A DNA stretch of 34,842 nucleotides from Lachnospiraceae bacterium. Its GTDB lineage: Bacteria > Bacillota > Clostridia > Lachnospirales > Lachnospiraceae. Position 1 is the first letter of the stretch; each line of letters starts with the position of its first letter. Positions 1 through 8,805 of this stretch are shown here, piece after piece. The DNA lies in NCBI GenBank assembly GCA_016285575.1, contig JAEEQX010000013.1:1-34842 (forward strand). The letters are read 5' to 3'. Under the pieces are notes generated by a model that saw only the letters and a program-made list of their open reading frames with translations, was not told the DNA's origin and made no database searches. A program made the translations under genes and the position numbers.

Positions 1-274
1 CACTCTCTTCACCGATGAATATACCATATTCAGCACTCTTTTTTTCATGATCGATATCTCTAAGATATACGCTTCCAACAGGTGTATCATCAAGTAAGAT
101 GATGAACTGTGCAACCTTACCTGTCTCCACCATATTGCGAAGCCAATACTCGTGACTCTCCTTGGTGAAAAGACGCTGATCAATGAAGTGGCTTCTGACA
201 TAGTCAGAATTACGCCACTTAATGATGTTGTCCGTATCGTCATATGTAATTGGTCTGATTGTAACATCAGCCAT
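1..274 (-). CDS. GNAT acetyltransferase, WecD/PseH-like, 3' end beyond window
   Basis: The reading frame starts at the ATG at 274-272 and stays open to the left edge (about 91 codons seen), so the C-terminus is missing. The start reads MADVTIRPITYDDTDNIIKW, followed by RNSDYVRSHF and later VGSVYLRDID and AEYGIFIGEE, the layout of RimJ/PseH-type GNAT N-acetyltransferases that use acetyl-CoA. It overlaps the stop of the WecE-like gene by 8 bases, so the two are surely co-translated. In enterobacteria WecE makes dTDP-4-amino-4,6-dideoxygalactose and WecD, also a GNAT, acetylates it to dTDP-Fuc4NAc. The same job is inferred here from position. Substrate is not shown by the sequence, and a general sugar or protein acetyltransferase remains possible. 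Confidence 0.75.
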   Translation of the reverse strand, partial: MADVTIRPITYDDTDNIIKWRNSDYVRSHFIDQRLFTKESHEYWLRNMVETGKVAQFIILLDDTPVGSVYLRDIDHEKKSAEYGIFIGEES

Positions 275-1397
275 GATAGAATTCCTTAACCTTGTCTATA
301 ATGTATTCTGTCTCTTCCTTCTTAAGTCCGTAGTATAAAGGAAGTCTAACAAGTCTCTCGCTCTCCTTAGTGGTGTATACATCCTCACCATTGAATCTTC
401 CGTACATCTTACCTGCGGGTGCAGAATGAAGAGGTACGTAATGGAATACAGCAAGTATATCATTCTCTCCAAGGAACTTGATAAGTTTGGTTCTTTCTTC
501 GAGATCCTTACACTTAAGATAGAACATATGAGCATTATGCTTGCAGTCTGAAGGAATAAAAGGTCTCTCAACTCTTTCAGCCTTCTCTAAATCTTCAAAT
601 GCATCATAATACATATTCCAAGTGTTCATTCTATCAGCTGTAATCTCATTAGCGAGTTCAAGCTGTGCGTATAAATAAGCCGCATTAAGATCGCTGGGAA
701 GATATGAAGAACCCGCATCAATCCAAGTGTACTTATCAATCTGTCCACGGAAGAACTTGGCTCTGTTAGTACCTTTTTCTCTAATGATCTCAGCCTGCTC
801 GATGTTCTTTTCATCTCTAATAAGAAGCGCTCCACCTTCACCCATTGAGAAGTTCTTGGTCTCATGGAATGAAAAGCATCCGAAATCTCCGAGTGTACCA
901 AGTGCCTTGCCCTTGTACTCCGACATAATTCCCTGAGCAGCATCCTCAACTACCATAAGATTATGCTTGGCAGCTATATCATTAATCCTATCCATATCAC
1001 AGGATACGCCTGCGTAATGAACAGGAACTATAACTTTGGTCTTATCCGTAATCGCATCTTCGATTAAGTTCTCATCCATATTCATAGTGTCAGGGCGAAT
1101 ATCTACGAACACCGCCTTAGCACCTCTAAGAACAAAAGCATCAGCAGTAGATACAAATGTATAACTGGGAAGAATTACTTCATCGCCGGGCTTAATGTCA
1201 CAAAGAATCGCAGCCATCTCTGTAGCATGAGTACATGATGTTGTAAGAAGTGCTTTTGTAGTGCCTGTCTTTTCCTCCAACCACGCATTACACTTCTTAG
1301 TAAATTCTCCATCACCGCAAATCTTCTGGTTTTCAACCGCCTTCTTAATATAGTCCATTTCCTTGCCTGTGTAAGGCGGTACATTGAATTTAATCAT
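267..1397 (-). CDS. wecE: dTDP-4-amino-4,6-dideoxygalactose transaminase (WecE-like)
   Basis: This 376-residue protein belongs to the DegT/DnrJ/EryC1/StrS family of PLP-dependent sugar aminotransferases. It would transfer an amino group from glutamate to C4 of dTDP-4-keto-6-deoxyglucose in the cytoplasm. The PLP lysine is K181 in SFHETKNF. The sequence follows the E. coli WecE sequence as I recall it almost without gaps, with the same length and shared stretches such as PGDEVI-PSYTFVSTA-AFVLRGAK, VEDAAQG and FHYVPLH. A clear ribosome site (GGAGGAT) precedes the ATG. It is followed by the overlapping GNAT gene, so the pair would supply an N-acetylated 4-amino-4,6-dideoxyhexose for the glycan. 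The genes for the dTDP-keto sugar are not in the window. The PLP-family call is certain; the exact sugar is inferred. Confidence 0.9.
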   Translation of the reverse strand: MIKFNVPPYTGKEMDYIKKAVENQKICGDGEFTKKCNAWLEEKTGTTKALLTTSCTHATEMAAILCDIKPGDEVILPSYTFVSTADAFVLRGAKAVFVDIRPDTMNMDENLIEDAITDKTKVIVPVHYAGVSCDMDRINDIAAKHNLMVVEDAAQGIMSEYKGKALGTLGDFGCFSFHETKNFSMGEGGALLIRDEKNIEQAEIIREKGTNRAKFFRGQIDKYTWIDAGSSYLPSDLNAAYLYAQLELANEITADRMNTWNMYYDAFEDLEKAERVERPFIPSDCKHNAHMFYLKCKDLEERTKLIKFLGENDILAVFHYVPLHSAPAGKMYGRFNGEDVYTTKESERLVRLPLYYGLKKEETEYIIDKVKEFYHG

Positions 1398-1455
1398 TTT
1401 TTATCCTCCATGAATGATAGCAATTCAAATGAATTGTTTCAGAGTATTATATTTA

Positions 1456-2574
1456 TTATTTTTCGTTCTTAAATATAAAAGTATCTATTGCTCCAGTAAT
1501 GATACGTCTTATAAAATCTATCACTACACCTGCTGCGAATACACTCGCTACCGTCAGCAAAAGATGAGGTATAAAAGCAAAACTTTCCGCATAGTCCGAT
1601 ACATTGAACCATGTGGGCCATAAGTATCTAAGTAGCTTGTGCTCATGAAGAAGATATACACCAAATGTTCCTTCTGATATAAAAAGTACTATCTTGGTTA
1701 CAACATCTCCTGCTTTTATCTTGGTCTTAATCACAAAGATGAAAAGCGCAACGCTTGCTATGAGTATCGTAAGCGAATTGTATTCATAAAAGTTCTTACA
1801 GAATCCACCAAACTTACCTGTAATCGAATCCAACAAAAGCAAGCCCTTGCCAAGTAAGAATGCGCCGATGCAACATAATGCATATATAGCAAGGCTAAGC
1901 CACTTGTTAATCTTAATCTCTTCGCCATATTTTCTAAGATATGCTGCTATCACATATAAGCAGATAAACCAGCATACATCCATACCTTTCCTGTCCGTCG
2001 CAGGTATGGTAAAAGGAAGTATGGTATTCCATATAGAAAAGATTGCCACAAGAATGATTATCAGATTCCTGTGTGTCTTTTTATCCATTGCTTTAATGCC
2101 GATATTCAAAAAAGGCGATACAAGATACATCAAAATATAAACGGTTGCAAACCAATAATGAGATCCTGTAACCGGCATCAAAAGAGGAAGCAATCCATAG
2201 AGCATGCCCTCTTCAAAATTGAACTGTCCTTTAAGAACAATTGCGAATATGGCAGTTATAATCCATGAATACAAAAGAATCTGAATCCATAAAAGCACTG
2301 TCTTTTTAATCTTGAAATTACTCTCGCATAAAAAGTATCCGCTTATAAGCACATAGATATTAACGCTTACCATGCAAAATGCTTCGATAATCCATGCAGC
2401 ATTACCAACCGCTGTGTTGTTGGTTGCGAATTCTTTTAACACGCCACCCTTATCAAGATAGTGAAGCGTGATAATCATGCACATGGCTGCGATTCTAAGA
2501 ATCTCCATGTTAAGCTGTCGCTTGGAAGTACTTTTCTCTTCAGTTTTCTTATTAACTGCTTTGTTATTTCCCAT
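1456..2574 (-). CDS. acyltransferase 3 family membrane protein (O-acetylase)
   Basis: A 372-residue polytopic membrane protein with about ten hydrophobic segments. The N-terminus has the acyltransferase-3 (OafA/NodX type) signature: a basic lead, then EILRIAAMCMIITLHYLDKG with the conserved histidine at H38 at the end of the first membrane helix. Such proteins move acetyl or other acyl groups across the membrane onto sugars of O-antigen, capsule or teichoic acid. It lies 6 bases after the upstream GtrB-like gene in the operon and is probably a decorating enzyme for the same glycan. The Shine-Dalgarno is weak (GATAAAA), which suggests translational coupling. Acyl group and acceptor cannot be read from sequence; the DltB/MBOAT family is excluded by the motif. 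Confidence 0.85.
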   Translation of the reverse strand: MGNNKAVNKKTEEKSTSKRQLNMEILRIAAMCMIITLHYLDKGGVLKEFATNNTAVGNAAWIIEAFCMVSVNIYVLISGYFLCESNFKIKKTVLLWIQILLYSWIITAIFAIVLKGQFNFEEGMLYGLLPLLMPVTGSHYWFATVYILMYLVSPFLNIGIKAMDKKTHRNLIIILVAIFSIWNTILPFTIPATDRKGMDVCWFICLYVIAAYLRKYGEEIKINKWLSLAIYALCCIGAFLLGKGLLLLDSITGKFGGFCKNFYEYNSLTILIASVALFIFVIKTKIKAGDVVTKIVLFISEGTFGVYLLHEHKLLRYLWPTWFNVSDYAESFAFIPHLLLTVASVFAAGVVIDFIRRIITGAIDTFIFKNEK

Positions 2575-2580
2575 TTTTAT

Positions 2581-3501
2581 CTATTCTTTTGTGGTCTTGG
2601 ACACTATGTATCTGGGACGGCCCTTAACTTCTTCGTAGATTCTTGCAATATAATGTCCGATTATTCCAAGGCTTATCATAATGCATCCTCCCACAATAAG
2701 GAGAAGCAAGATAACTGTAGTAAATCCGTCAGCAGCAACGCCGAGGAAATAATTAACCAATGTCTCAATGCCTAATATAACTGAGAACACCATAAGAAGC
2801 ATTCCCAAAGCAAATACGAACTTAAGAGGCGCTGTAGTAAATGATGTGGTATTTGATACTGCATATTTTACAAGTCCCGAGAATGACCACTTACTCTTGC
2901 CTGCTTTTCTCTCTTCCACATCAAACGATACAGATGTGCTCTTGAATCCTGCCCAGAATGAAAGTGCTCTAAAGAATGTATTTCTTTCAGGGAGTTCAAG
3001 CATCGCTTCCACAACCTTACGATCAAGTAACTTGAAGTCCGACGTGGCATTCATATCAAGCTTCATAAGACTGCTCATTATGCCATAAAAAATCTTAGTG
3101 AAGAGTCTGTAGATAGGATTCTCTTTTCCACGTTTGGACTTAATGCCTTCAACTACTTCATATCCTTCTTCCCAGAGATGATACATATCAACAAGCACTC
3201 TTGCAGGATGCTGAAGATCGCAATCCATAACCGCTACGCAATCTCCGTCCGCATACTCAAGACCTGCGAAGATAGCAGCTTCTTTTCCAAAGTTTCTTGA
3301 AAACTGGATACCTTGAATTCTATTGTCTTCTTTTGATAAGTTTTCAACTATCGAAAATGTGTTATCGGTTGAACCATCAGACACGAAAAGAAGGTCATAA
3401 TCTATGCCTGCTTCTTTGAGCACGCTGCCTACGACCGATGCTGTATTCTCGATATTGTCCTCTTCATTAAAAGAAGGAATGATTACACTTAATCTACCCA
3501 T
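2581..3501 (-). CDS. GtrB-like undecaprenyl-phosphate glycosyltransferase (GT2), copy 1
   Basis: This 306-residue protein has a GT2 GT-A domain at residues 1-220 and two C-terminal membrane helices at about 228-250 and 262-288, the layout of GtrB, DPM1-like and ArnC enzymes. Key motifs are the N-terminal IIPSFNEE, VSDGSTDNT at 40-48, FSRNFGKEAA at 67-76 and the DCD metal site at 93-95, with EVKGRPRYIV near the end. The family transfers a sugar from a nucleotide donor to undecaprenyl phosphate on the cytoplasmic face; the lipid-linked sugar is then used outside by a GtrII-type enzyme. That partner is the next gene upstream (GtrII, 8-base gap). A second GtrB-like paralogue lies on the other side of GtrII. 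The ribosome site AGGGAT supports this start. The sugar is unknown. Confidence 0.9.
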   Translation of the reverse strand: MGRLSVIIPSFNEEDNIENTASVVGSVLKEAGIDYDLLFVSDGSTDNTFSIVENLSKEDNRIQGIQFSRNFGKEAAIFAGLEYADGDCVAVMDCDLQHPARVLVDMYHLWEEGYEVVEGIKSKRGKENPIYRLFTKIFYGIMSSLMKLDMNATSDFKLLDRKVVEAMLELPERNTFFRALSFWAGFKSTSVSFDVEERKAGKSKWSFSGLVKYAVSNTTSFTTAPLKFVFALGMLLMVFSVILGIETLVNYFLGVAADGFTTVILLLLIVGGCIMISLGIIGHYIARIYEEVKGRPRYIVSKTTKE

Positions 3502-3509
3502 TTTTATCC

Positions 3510-5039
3510 CTATTCGAGCTTAATATACATAATACCGTTAACTATCTTGATACTGCCTGCATCTGGGAATGAAGTCATGGCCTCATACTCCTCGGAATAA
3601 TACATATCTATAACATCATCGCCTGTAAGTATGTTAAGCGATGCACCAAGATAATGCTTCATAAAGGCTTCGTACTGTTCGCCTCTGTATATCAAAAAGT
3701 CGCCGTCAGCTCCTCTCATCTTGCCTGTTACTTTTTCTGTAACATCCGTAGAAGGATAACTGTCCTCGCTAATTACTCCGACCATACAGATGGGCATTCC
3801 CTGGTAGTAACCGGGAGTCTGCTCAATCCTGTCAAGAAGCCTTACACAGTACGCATATGTTTTCTCATACTTCTCCTGTAAATTGAAGTATGCGATATTA
3901 TCCATCAAAAAGAAATTATAACATATTATCGCAACCAATATTACAGGGATGGCTTTTGCGACATTAAGCTTATCTTTCTTATTCTCAAAGTATGTAAATG
4001 CGCGCTCAAGTATTACTGCAGCAAATACCAGAAATAACTCCCACTGCATCCTCATAAGAAGATGATATTCAGCCTTGTCGGTCATCATAAGGATGATGTT
4101 GCTTCCTAGAGGAATGATAGCCATTAGTCCGACTACCGATAAGTAGTTATACCATTTCTTATATGCATTGCTTTTTACGAATATTATTATAAAAGCAGCC
4201 AGTGCCATAACTATCACTGAACAAACTGCGATAAGTGAGAATATATTGTCCGCAAATATTCTGCCTCTGAGCACGAAAGCTGCGAAGTCATAATAGACAT
4301 TGTATAATCTCTCAGGAATCGAAGACGCTGAGATTTTGCCCATCTCATTAAGGCCCTGATAAGTATCAAGTTCTTTATGTTCAAGCGCAAGGCATATCTT
4401 TAATATCACAAAGTAAAGTATTCCGCCGGATACGCCCATGCCAAGATACTTAAGACCTTTCTTGGCAGTCTCTTTTATCTCTTTATTAAGAATGACATCA
4501 AGCATAAGATCAAAGATAACTAAAAGGATTGTCATCGAAAGATATGCCTGATATGTTCCCATACTAAACGCTAAGAACAATGCACCCCACGCAATACCTG
4601 CCTTATACTTTCTGCAGGTGTATACAGCAAGAACCGCAAAGATGAGTCCTATCATGTATCCATCAACCGTATACATATACGTCATCGTTGCCGCCACTGC
4701 GGGGAACGTCATCATAATCGCAGGGATTAGAATCATTGCAGATTTCTTTTTAACATTGAAGAATCTGGTAACGTACACTGCTGCCACTGATAAAAAGATA
4801 ATCGCAAGCAGACCGTTAACAAAGTTAAGGTCATAAAAAGATGAGAGTCCGCAAGTTACGGTGAGAAACCATCTGCCGGAGGTGACCATATTCTGATCAA
4901 AATAGAAATTGGTCATCGAGTCACCGTTGGGATACTTGTTAACTATCATCGTCATATGAGTGATGAGTCCGATAACAAGCGCCGAAACAAACGGAACCTT
5001 ATATTGTTCTTCTTTTAATTTCGCTACGAGTTTTTCCAT
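3510..5039 (-). CDS. GtrII-family membrane glucosyltransferase
   Basis: A 509-residue integral membrane protein with roughly ten to eleven hydrophobic segments that resembles the GtrII family, the serotype-converting enzymes that glucosylate O-antigen from undecaprenyl-phosphate-glucose. The first outer loop holds NKYPNGDSMTNFYF and TSGRW, as usual for the family, with an acidic residue placed like those of other GT-C enzymes. A soluble C-terminal part of about 110 residues follows the last helix. Its ATG overlaps the stop of the upstream GtrB-like gene by one base (TAATG), so the two are translationally coupled, and a second GtrB-like gene follows 8 bases downstream. It most likely adds a side-branch sugar to the polysaccharide at the outer face of the membrane. 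The donor sugar is not known. Confidence 0.85.
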   Translation of the reverse strand: MEKLVAKLKEEQYKVPFVSALVIGLITHMTMIVNKYPNGDSMTNFYFDQNMVTSGRWFLTVTCGLSSFYDLNFVNGLLAIIFLSVAAVYVTRFFNVKKKSAMILIPAIMMTFPAVAATMTYMYTVDGYMIGLIFAVLAVYTCRKYKAGIAWGALFLAFSMGTYQAYLSMTILLVIFDLMLDVILNKEIKETAKKGLKYLGMGVSGGILYFVILKICLALEHKELDTYQGLNEMGKISASSIPERLYNVYYDFAAFVLRGRIFADNIFSLIAVCSVIVMALAAFIIIFVKSNAYKKWYNYLSVVGLMAIIPLGSNIILMMTDKAEYHLLMRMQWELFLVFAAVILERAFTYFENKKDKLNVAKAIPVILVAIICYNFFLMDNIAYFNLQEKYEKTYAYCVRLLDRIEQTPGYYQGMPICMVGVISEDSYPSTDVTEKVTGKMRGADGDFLIYRGEQYEAFMKHYLGASLNILTGDDVIDMYYSEEYEAMTSFPDAGSIKIVNGIMYIKLE

Positions 5040-5962
5040 TATTTCTTCTCTTTCACGATGTATATAGGTCTGCCCTTAACTTCAAGGTAAGTCTTGGACA
5101 TGTACATACCCATTATTCCAAAACAGAAAAGTTGTATTCCTGCCGAAAACGTAATCATACAAGCAAGTGAAGGCCATCCACTTACAGGATCTCCAAACAC
5201 CAATGCTCTGACAAAAAGGAATATAAGTGCTGCAAAAGATATAAAACAGAAAATAATTCCTATAATTGAAGACCACACAAGAGGTGCTGTCGAAAAAGCA
5301 ACTATTCCTTCAAACGAATATTGAATAAGTTTAAAAAATGACCACTTGGTACGACCGGCTACTCTCTTTCTGTTTTCAAAAGGAACCCACTTGGTATCAA
5401 ATCCTACCCAACCGAATATACCCTTACTGAATCGGTTGTATTCACCTAAGGATACTATGGAGTCAACCATGTTTCTTGTCATAAAACGATAGTCTCTGGC
5501 ACCGGGAACCATATCAACCTTGGCAATGATATGCATAATAGCATAAAAGAGATTGGCGAACATAGATCTGATAGGAGGCTCGCCCTTTCTGTCTACTCTT
5601 CTGGTGGCTACACAGTCATATCCTTCATTAAGTACACTCTCATACATGGAAGGAATTAGTTCAGGAGGATCCTGTAAATCAACATCCATGATGACAACAT
5701 AATCGCCTGTTGATTCCTTCATACCTGCATACATAGCAGCTTCTTTTCCAAAATTTCTGGAAAATGAAATATAATGAACCCTGTCATCTTTCTCAGCAAG
5801 TTCTCTCATCACTTCAAGGGTCTTATCCTTGCTTCCGTCATTGACAAAGAGATATTCAAATTCGAGATTAACGTCTTTTACTGCTTCATTAACAGCTTCG
5901 TAAAAAAGCGGTATGGCTTCCTCTTCATTGTAACAGGGAACCACTATTGTACATTTTTCCAT
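5039..5962 (-). CDS. GtrB-like undecaprenyl-phosphate glycosyltransferase (GT2), copy 2
   Basis: Start chosen at the ATG at 5962, because GGAGG lies four bases upstream; a TTG at 5980 would place that ribosome site inside the gene. The 307-residue product has GT2 motifs VVPCYNEEE, LFVNDGSKDKT, FSRNFGKEAA at 67-76 and the DVD metal site at 93-95, then two C-terminal membrane helices and EVKGRPIYIV. It aligns with the other GtrB-like protein (2581-3501) without gaps over at least the first 100 residues, so the two are paralogues. It would load a sugar onto undecaprenyl phosphate for the GtrII protein, whose gene overlaps it by one base. Whether the two copies load the same or different sugars is open. 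Confidence 0.88.
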   Translation of the reverse strand: MEKCTIVVPCYNEEEAIPLFYEAVNEAVKDVNLEFEYLFVNDGSKDKTLEVMRELAEKDDRVHYISFSRNFGKEAAMYAGMKESTGDYVVIMDVDLQDPPELIPSMYESVLNEGYDCVATRRVDRKGEPPIRSMFANLFYAIMHIIAKVDMVPGARDYRFMTRNMVDSIVSLGEYNRFSKGIFGWVGFDTKWVPFENRKRVAGRTKWSFFKLIQYSFEGIVAFSTAPLVWSSIIGIIFCFISFAALIFLFVRALVFGDPVSGWPSLACMITFSAGIQLFCFGIMGMYMSKTYLEVKGRPIYIVKEKK

Positions 5963-5989
5963 ACGTCCTCCGTATTGCAAATATATGTT

Positions 5990-6994
5990 TTAAAAATCCA
6001 TTTTCATCGTCGCCTTGATAAACTTGAACGGGCTTAACATGTGAAGTGATACAAGGTCTTTTATATCATCGTCATACTTATCATAGTAAAACGGATTGGT
6101 TTCAAACTCAGGGAAGCAATCGCTTATAGCATCTGCCAGTTCTTTAAGGAAAGTAATCTTTCTTTTTCTTCCGGGTGTTATGGCCATGTATGTAAACAAT
6201 GTTTTTATATACATGTCATCCACAACTGCCGCTTCTATTTCTTCCGGATACTCTTCAAGTATCTCTCTCTTATAGCACTCCTCTATAAAGAAATTCATAA
6301 CATCAATTCTGTCGAATAAATCTTCTTCTGAAATATCCGATGATATATCTTCCGCTATGATATAAAGAGGTTCTTCAGTATAAGCGAATCTTTTTGCACT
6401 AAAGAGTAGTAATCTGTTAACTCCAAGTTTTTCATATGATAAATGTTCCGGAAACCAGATACCATTCTTATCAAAGAGTTCTCTTTTTACTATCCTTGCT
6501 TCTGCTTTGCCGGGATTAAGCGCCAGGAGGCCGTACTTGTCATAATCGAGTTCACCCGATGCATTAGCCCAGAGTTCAAATATCTCTTCCTGCTCTTCAT
6601 CTTCCTCGTCGTTAGATGAATCGAACTTATAGCCGCACGCAACTATATCTGCATCCTCTTTTGATGCTATCTCTAAAAGAGTCTTGGCAAAATCAGGTGA
6701 TAATTTATCTCCGCAATTAACGAATGCCAGATACTTGGAAGTTGCATTTCTAAGTCCTAAGTTTAGGGCTCCACCTCTCCATCTTTCCTCACTCGTATTA
6801 ACAACTTTTACTTTGTCGGGATTTTTATCCTCGTATTCTTTTAAAAGTTTTTCTGTATTCTCGCATACATAATCGCCTGCCAAAATTACCGATACATCTA
6901 CAGTCTGCTTAAGTGCAGACTCTATGCTTCTTTTCATTGCTTCATCCGATAGTGTATCTTCTATTGCGACTATAATACTTAATTCCGTGTTCAT
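5990..6994 (-). CDS. divergent GT2 glycosyltransferase
   Basis: A 334-residue soluble protein recognisable as GT2 by its N-terminal ELSIIVAIED, the GGALNLGLRNATSKY helix region and FVNCGDKLSPDF at 91-102. The usual DDGS motif of strand two is missing (AGDYVCEN stands there) and the DxD metal site is replaced by NCGD at 93-96. A very acidic patch (SNDEEDEEQEEIFELW) follows near residue 132, and the C-terminal half is predicted helical with no membrane segment. It sits between the ABC exporter and the GtrB copy, with gaps of 33 and 27 bases. It is probably a glycosyltransferase of the same polysaccharide, but altered metal-site residues leave open that it works differently or is weakly active. 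Confidence 0.75.
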   Translation of the reverse strand: MNTELSIIVAIEDTLSDEAMKRSIESALKQTVDVSVILAGDYVCENTEKLLKEYEDKNPDKVKVVNTSEERWRGGALNLGLRNATSKYLAFVNCGDKLSPDFAKTLLEIASKEDADIVACGYKFDSSNDEEDEEQEEIFELWANASGELDYDKYGLLALNPGKAEARIVKRELFDKNGIWFPEHLSYEKLGVNRLLLFSAKRFAYTEEPLYIIAEDISSDISEEDLFDRIDVMNFFIEECYKREILEEYPEEIEAAVVDDMYIKTLFTYMAITPGRKRKITFLKELADAISDCFPEFETNPFYYDKYDDDIKDLVSLHMLSPFKFIKATMKMDF

Positions 6995-7027
6995 CTTATC
7001 TATATCTCTAAATCCGATTTAAAACTT

Positions 7028-8800
7028 TTATCTTTCTTTTACCGCGTGACCGTTTTCGATTCTATATACTGAATCACACTTCTCGATGGTCTGAAGTCTG
7101 TGTGCAATAATAACAAGTGTCTTCTTACCGTGGAGACTGTTAACGGAATCCATAATGGCTTTTTCGGTATCACCGTCAAGAGCACTGGTTGCTTCGTCAA
7201 GAACAAGCACCTCGGGATCTTCGTAAAGCGCTCTTGCGATACTGATACGCTGTCTTTGTCCACCGGATAATCTGATTCCACGTTCACCTATACCTGTCTC
7301 AAGTCCGTCAGGAAGGCCTCTAACGAATTCATCAAGTTGTGCTTCTTTTAATACTTCCCAGATTCTGTCTTCATCTATCTCATCTTCCGGAATACCGAAA
7401 GCAACATTCTTTCTAATTGATGCATCAAGCATGAATACCGTCTGAGGAATATATCCGATATTCTTGAGCCACTTTCTGTAGTTATCAGGATTAAGCACAT
7501 CCTGTCCGTCTGCAAGTATTTCGCCTGATTCAAGTTTCAAAAGTCCAAGCATTACATCTACAATTGTCGACTTACCTGCACCTGTTGTTCCTACGATACC
7601 AACTGCTGCTCCAACGGGTATCTCCATGGATGCATCATTGAGGACGTACACGTCTGTCTTTGGATACTTGTACTTTATATTCTTAAGTTCAATAATGTTT
7701 TTAACTTCAAGTTTTTCCTTAGGTCTTGCAAGAGCATCGACTCTGGAATTCTCATCCGAAATATCATCCTGAAGATTATCGGATACTCCCATGAAGAAAG
7801 GCTCGAAGTATGAGATGTTATTTAAGCAATTGTTGATTCTGTTGGCAGAAGGCATGAGTCGCATAATCGCGAATCCGAATACACCGATTGTGCTGACAAC
7901 ATCTTCAACATTGGTTCCTTGAAGATAAATGCTTATAAGGTATGCAACGATACCGATAATGCAGACTACTTCGATAATAAGACGCGGAGCATTACTTAAG
8001 AGTGTATATTTTTGAACAGCACCTACATATCCTCTACCGCAGTCAATATATTGATCTACAAAGTAGTTTTCTTTTCCACCGATTTTTACTTCTTTAATAC
8101 CGGTAATAGTCTGATTAATCCACTTAAAAAGTCCGGCATAGTAATCCTGATTGTCTTTACCTGCCTTGTATAACACAGGCTTAAGAATAATCTTGATAAG
8201 TAAAAGAGTAATGCCTAAAAGCACGGCCAAGAATGCAGTCATAAGTGGGCTCTCTTTTACGCACACAATAATCAAAGTCACAAATACTATTAACTCAGAA
8301 AGTAAAAGCATGAGTGACTGAATAAGCGCATACATATTGTTAACGTCAGATGTGATGTTACGCTGTATTACCGCACTGTCTGCATTGAGATAATACTCAT
8401 AATCTCTTCTGACATAATTCTTCATCATTCTCTCAGAAGTTCTGAACTGATTGGAATAGATGAATCTATATAATATCTTTTGCTCGAGATATAGGAATAA
8501 ATTCTTAACTATAAATGCAACAACGATACTTAACATTATCGCTATCGAAAAAGCCTTCTCTGAGGTAAAAGGTGATATCGAATATGCTAATGCGAGATAC
8601 CATTTTTCTTGTATCGCATTGGGTGTAAAAAGTACCGTTACTACAGGTATAATGAGTGCTACGGAACATGCTTCAAGGATTGCTCCGATAAACATCAAAA
8701 ATATTAATCCTACTATTGATCTTTTCTGTTTTCCATCCAGAAGCTTCAAGAGCTTCTTAATAATCTTCATCTTGTTTTTATTGCGGTGCCAAGCACCCAT
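7028..8800 (-). CDS. ABC exporter, probable lipid-linked oligosaccharide flippase (PglK-like)
   Basis: A half-transporter of 590 residues: six membrane helices in the first ~330 residues and an ATPase domain after ~370. The ATPase has Walker A GTTGAGKST, Q-loop YIPQTVFML, signature LSGGQRQRISIARAL, Walker B VLVLDEATSALD and the H-loop AHRLQT, all intact. The order and wording resemble PglK of Campylobacter, which flips lipid-linked oligosaccharides. In this locus no Wzx flippase is seen, so export of the undecaprenyl-linked repeat unit by this protein is the likely role (inference). The start is uncertain: ATG 8800 has AAAAAGG directly against it, while ATG 8770 (MKIIKKLLKLLDG) matches the usual N-terminus of the family but has no ribosome site. 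A small hairpin (8785-8797) lies between the two. Confidence 0.88.
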   Translation of the reverse strand: MGAWHRNKNKMKIIKKLLKLLDGKQKRSIVGLIFLMFIGAILEACSVALIIPVVTVLFTPNAIQEKWYLALAYSISPFTSEKAFSIAIMLSIVVAFIVKNLFLYLEQKILYRFIYSNQFRTSERMMKNYVRRDYEYYLNADSAVIQRNITSDVNNMYALIQSLMLLLSELIVFVTLIIVCVKESPLMTAFLAVLLGITLLLIKIILKPVLYKAGKDNQDYYAGLFKWINQTITGIKEVKIGGKENYFVDQYIDCGRGYVGAVQKYTLLSNAPRLIIEVVCIIGIVAYLISIYLQGTNVEDVVSTIGVFGFAIMRLMPSANRINNCLNNISYFEPFFMGVSDNLQDDISDENSRVDALARPKEKLEVKNIIELKNIKYKYPKTDVYVLNDASMEIPVGAAVGIVGTTGAGKSTIVDVMLGLLKLESGEILADGQDVLNPDNYRKWLKNIGYIPQTVFMLDASIRKNVAFGIPEDEIDEDRIWEVLKEAQLDEFVRGLPDGLETGIGERGIRLSGGQRQRISIARALYEDPEVLVLDEATSALDGDTEKAIMDSVNSLHGKKTLVIIAHRLQTIEKCDSVYRIENGHAVKER

Positions 8801-8805
8801 CCTTT

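Noticed and set aside
8785-8797. Hairpin GGTGC-CAA-GCACC as a regulatory site of the ABC exporter
   Set aside because: Only five base pairs and inside the longer reading frame; it could be coding. Mentioned only as a cause of start uncertainty.
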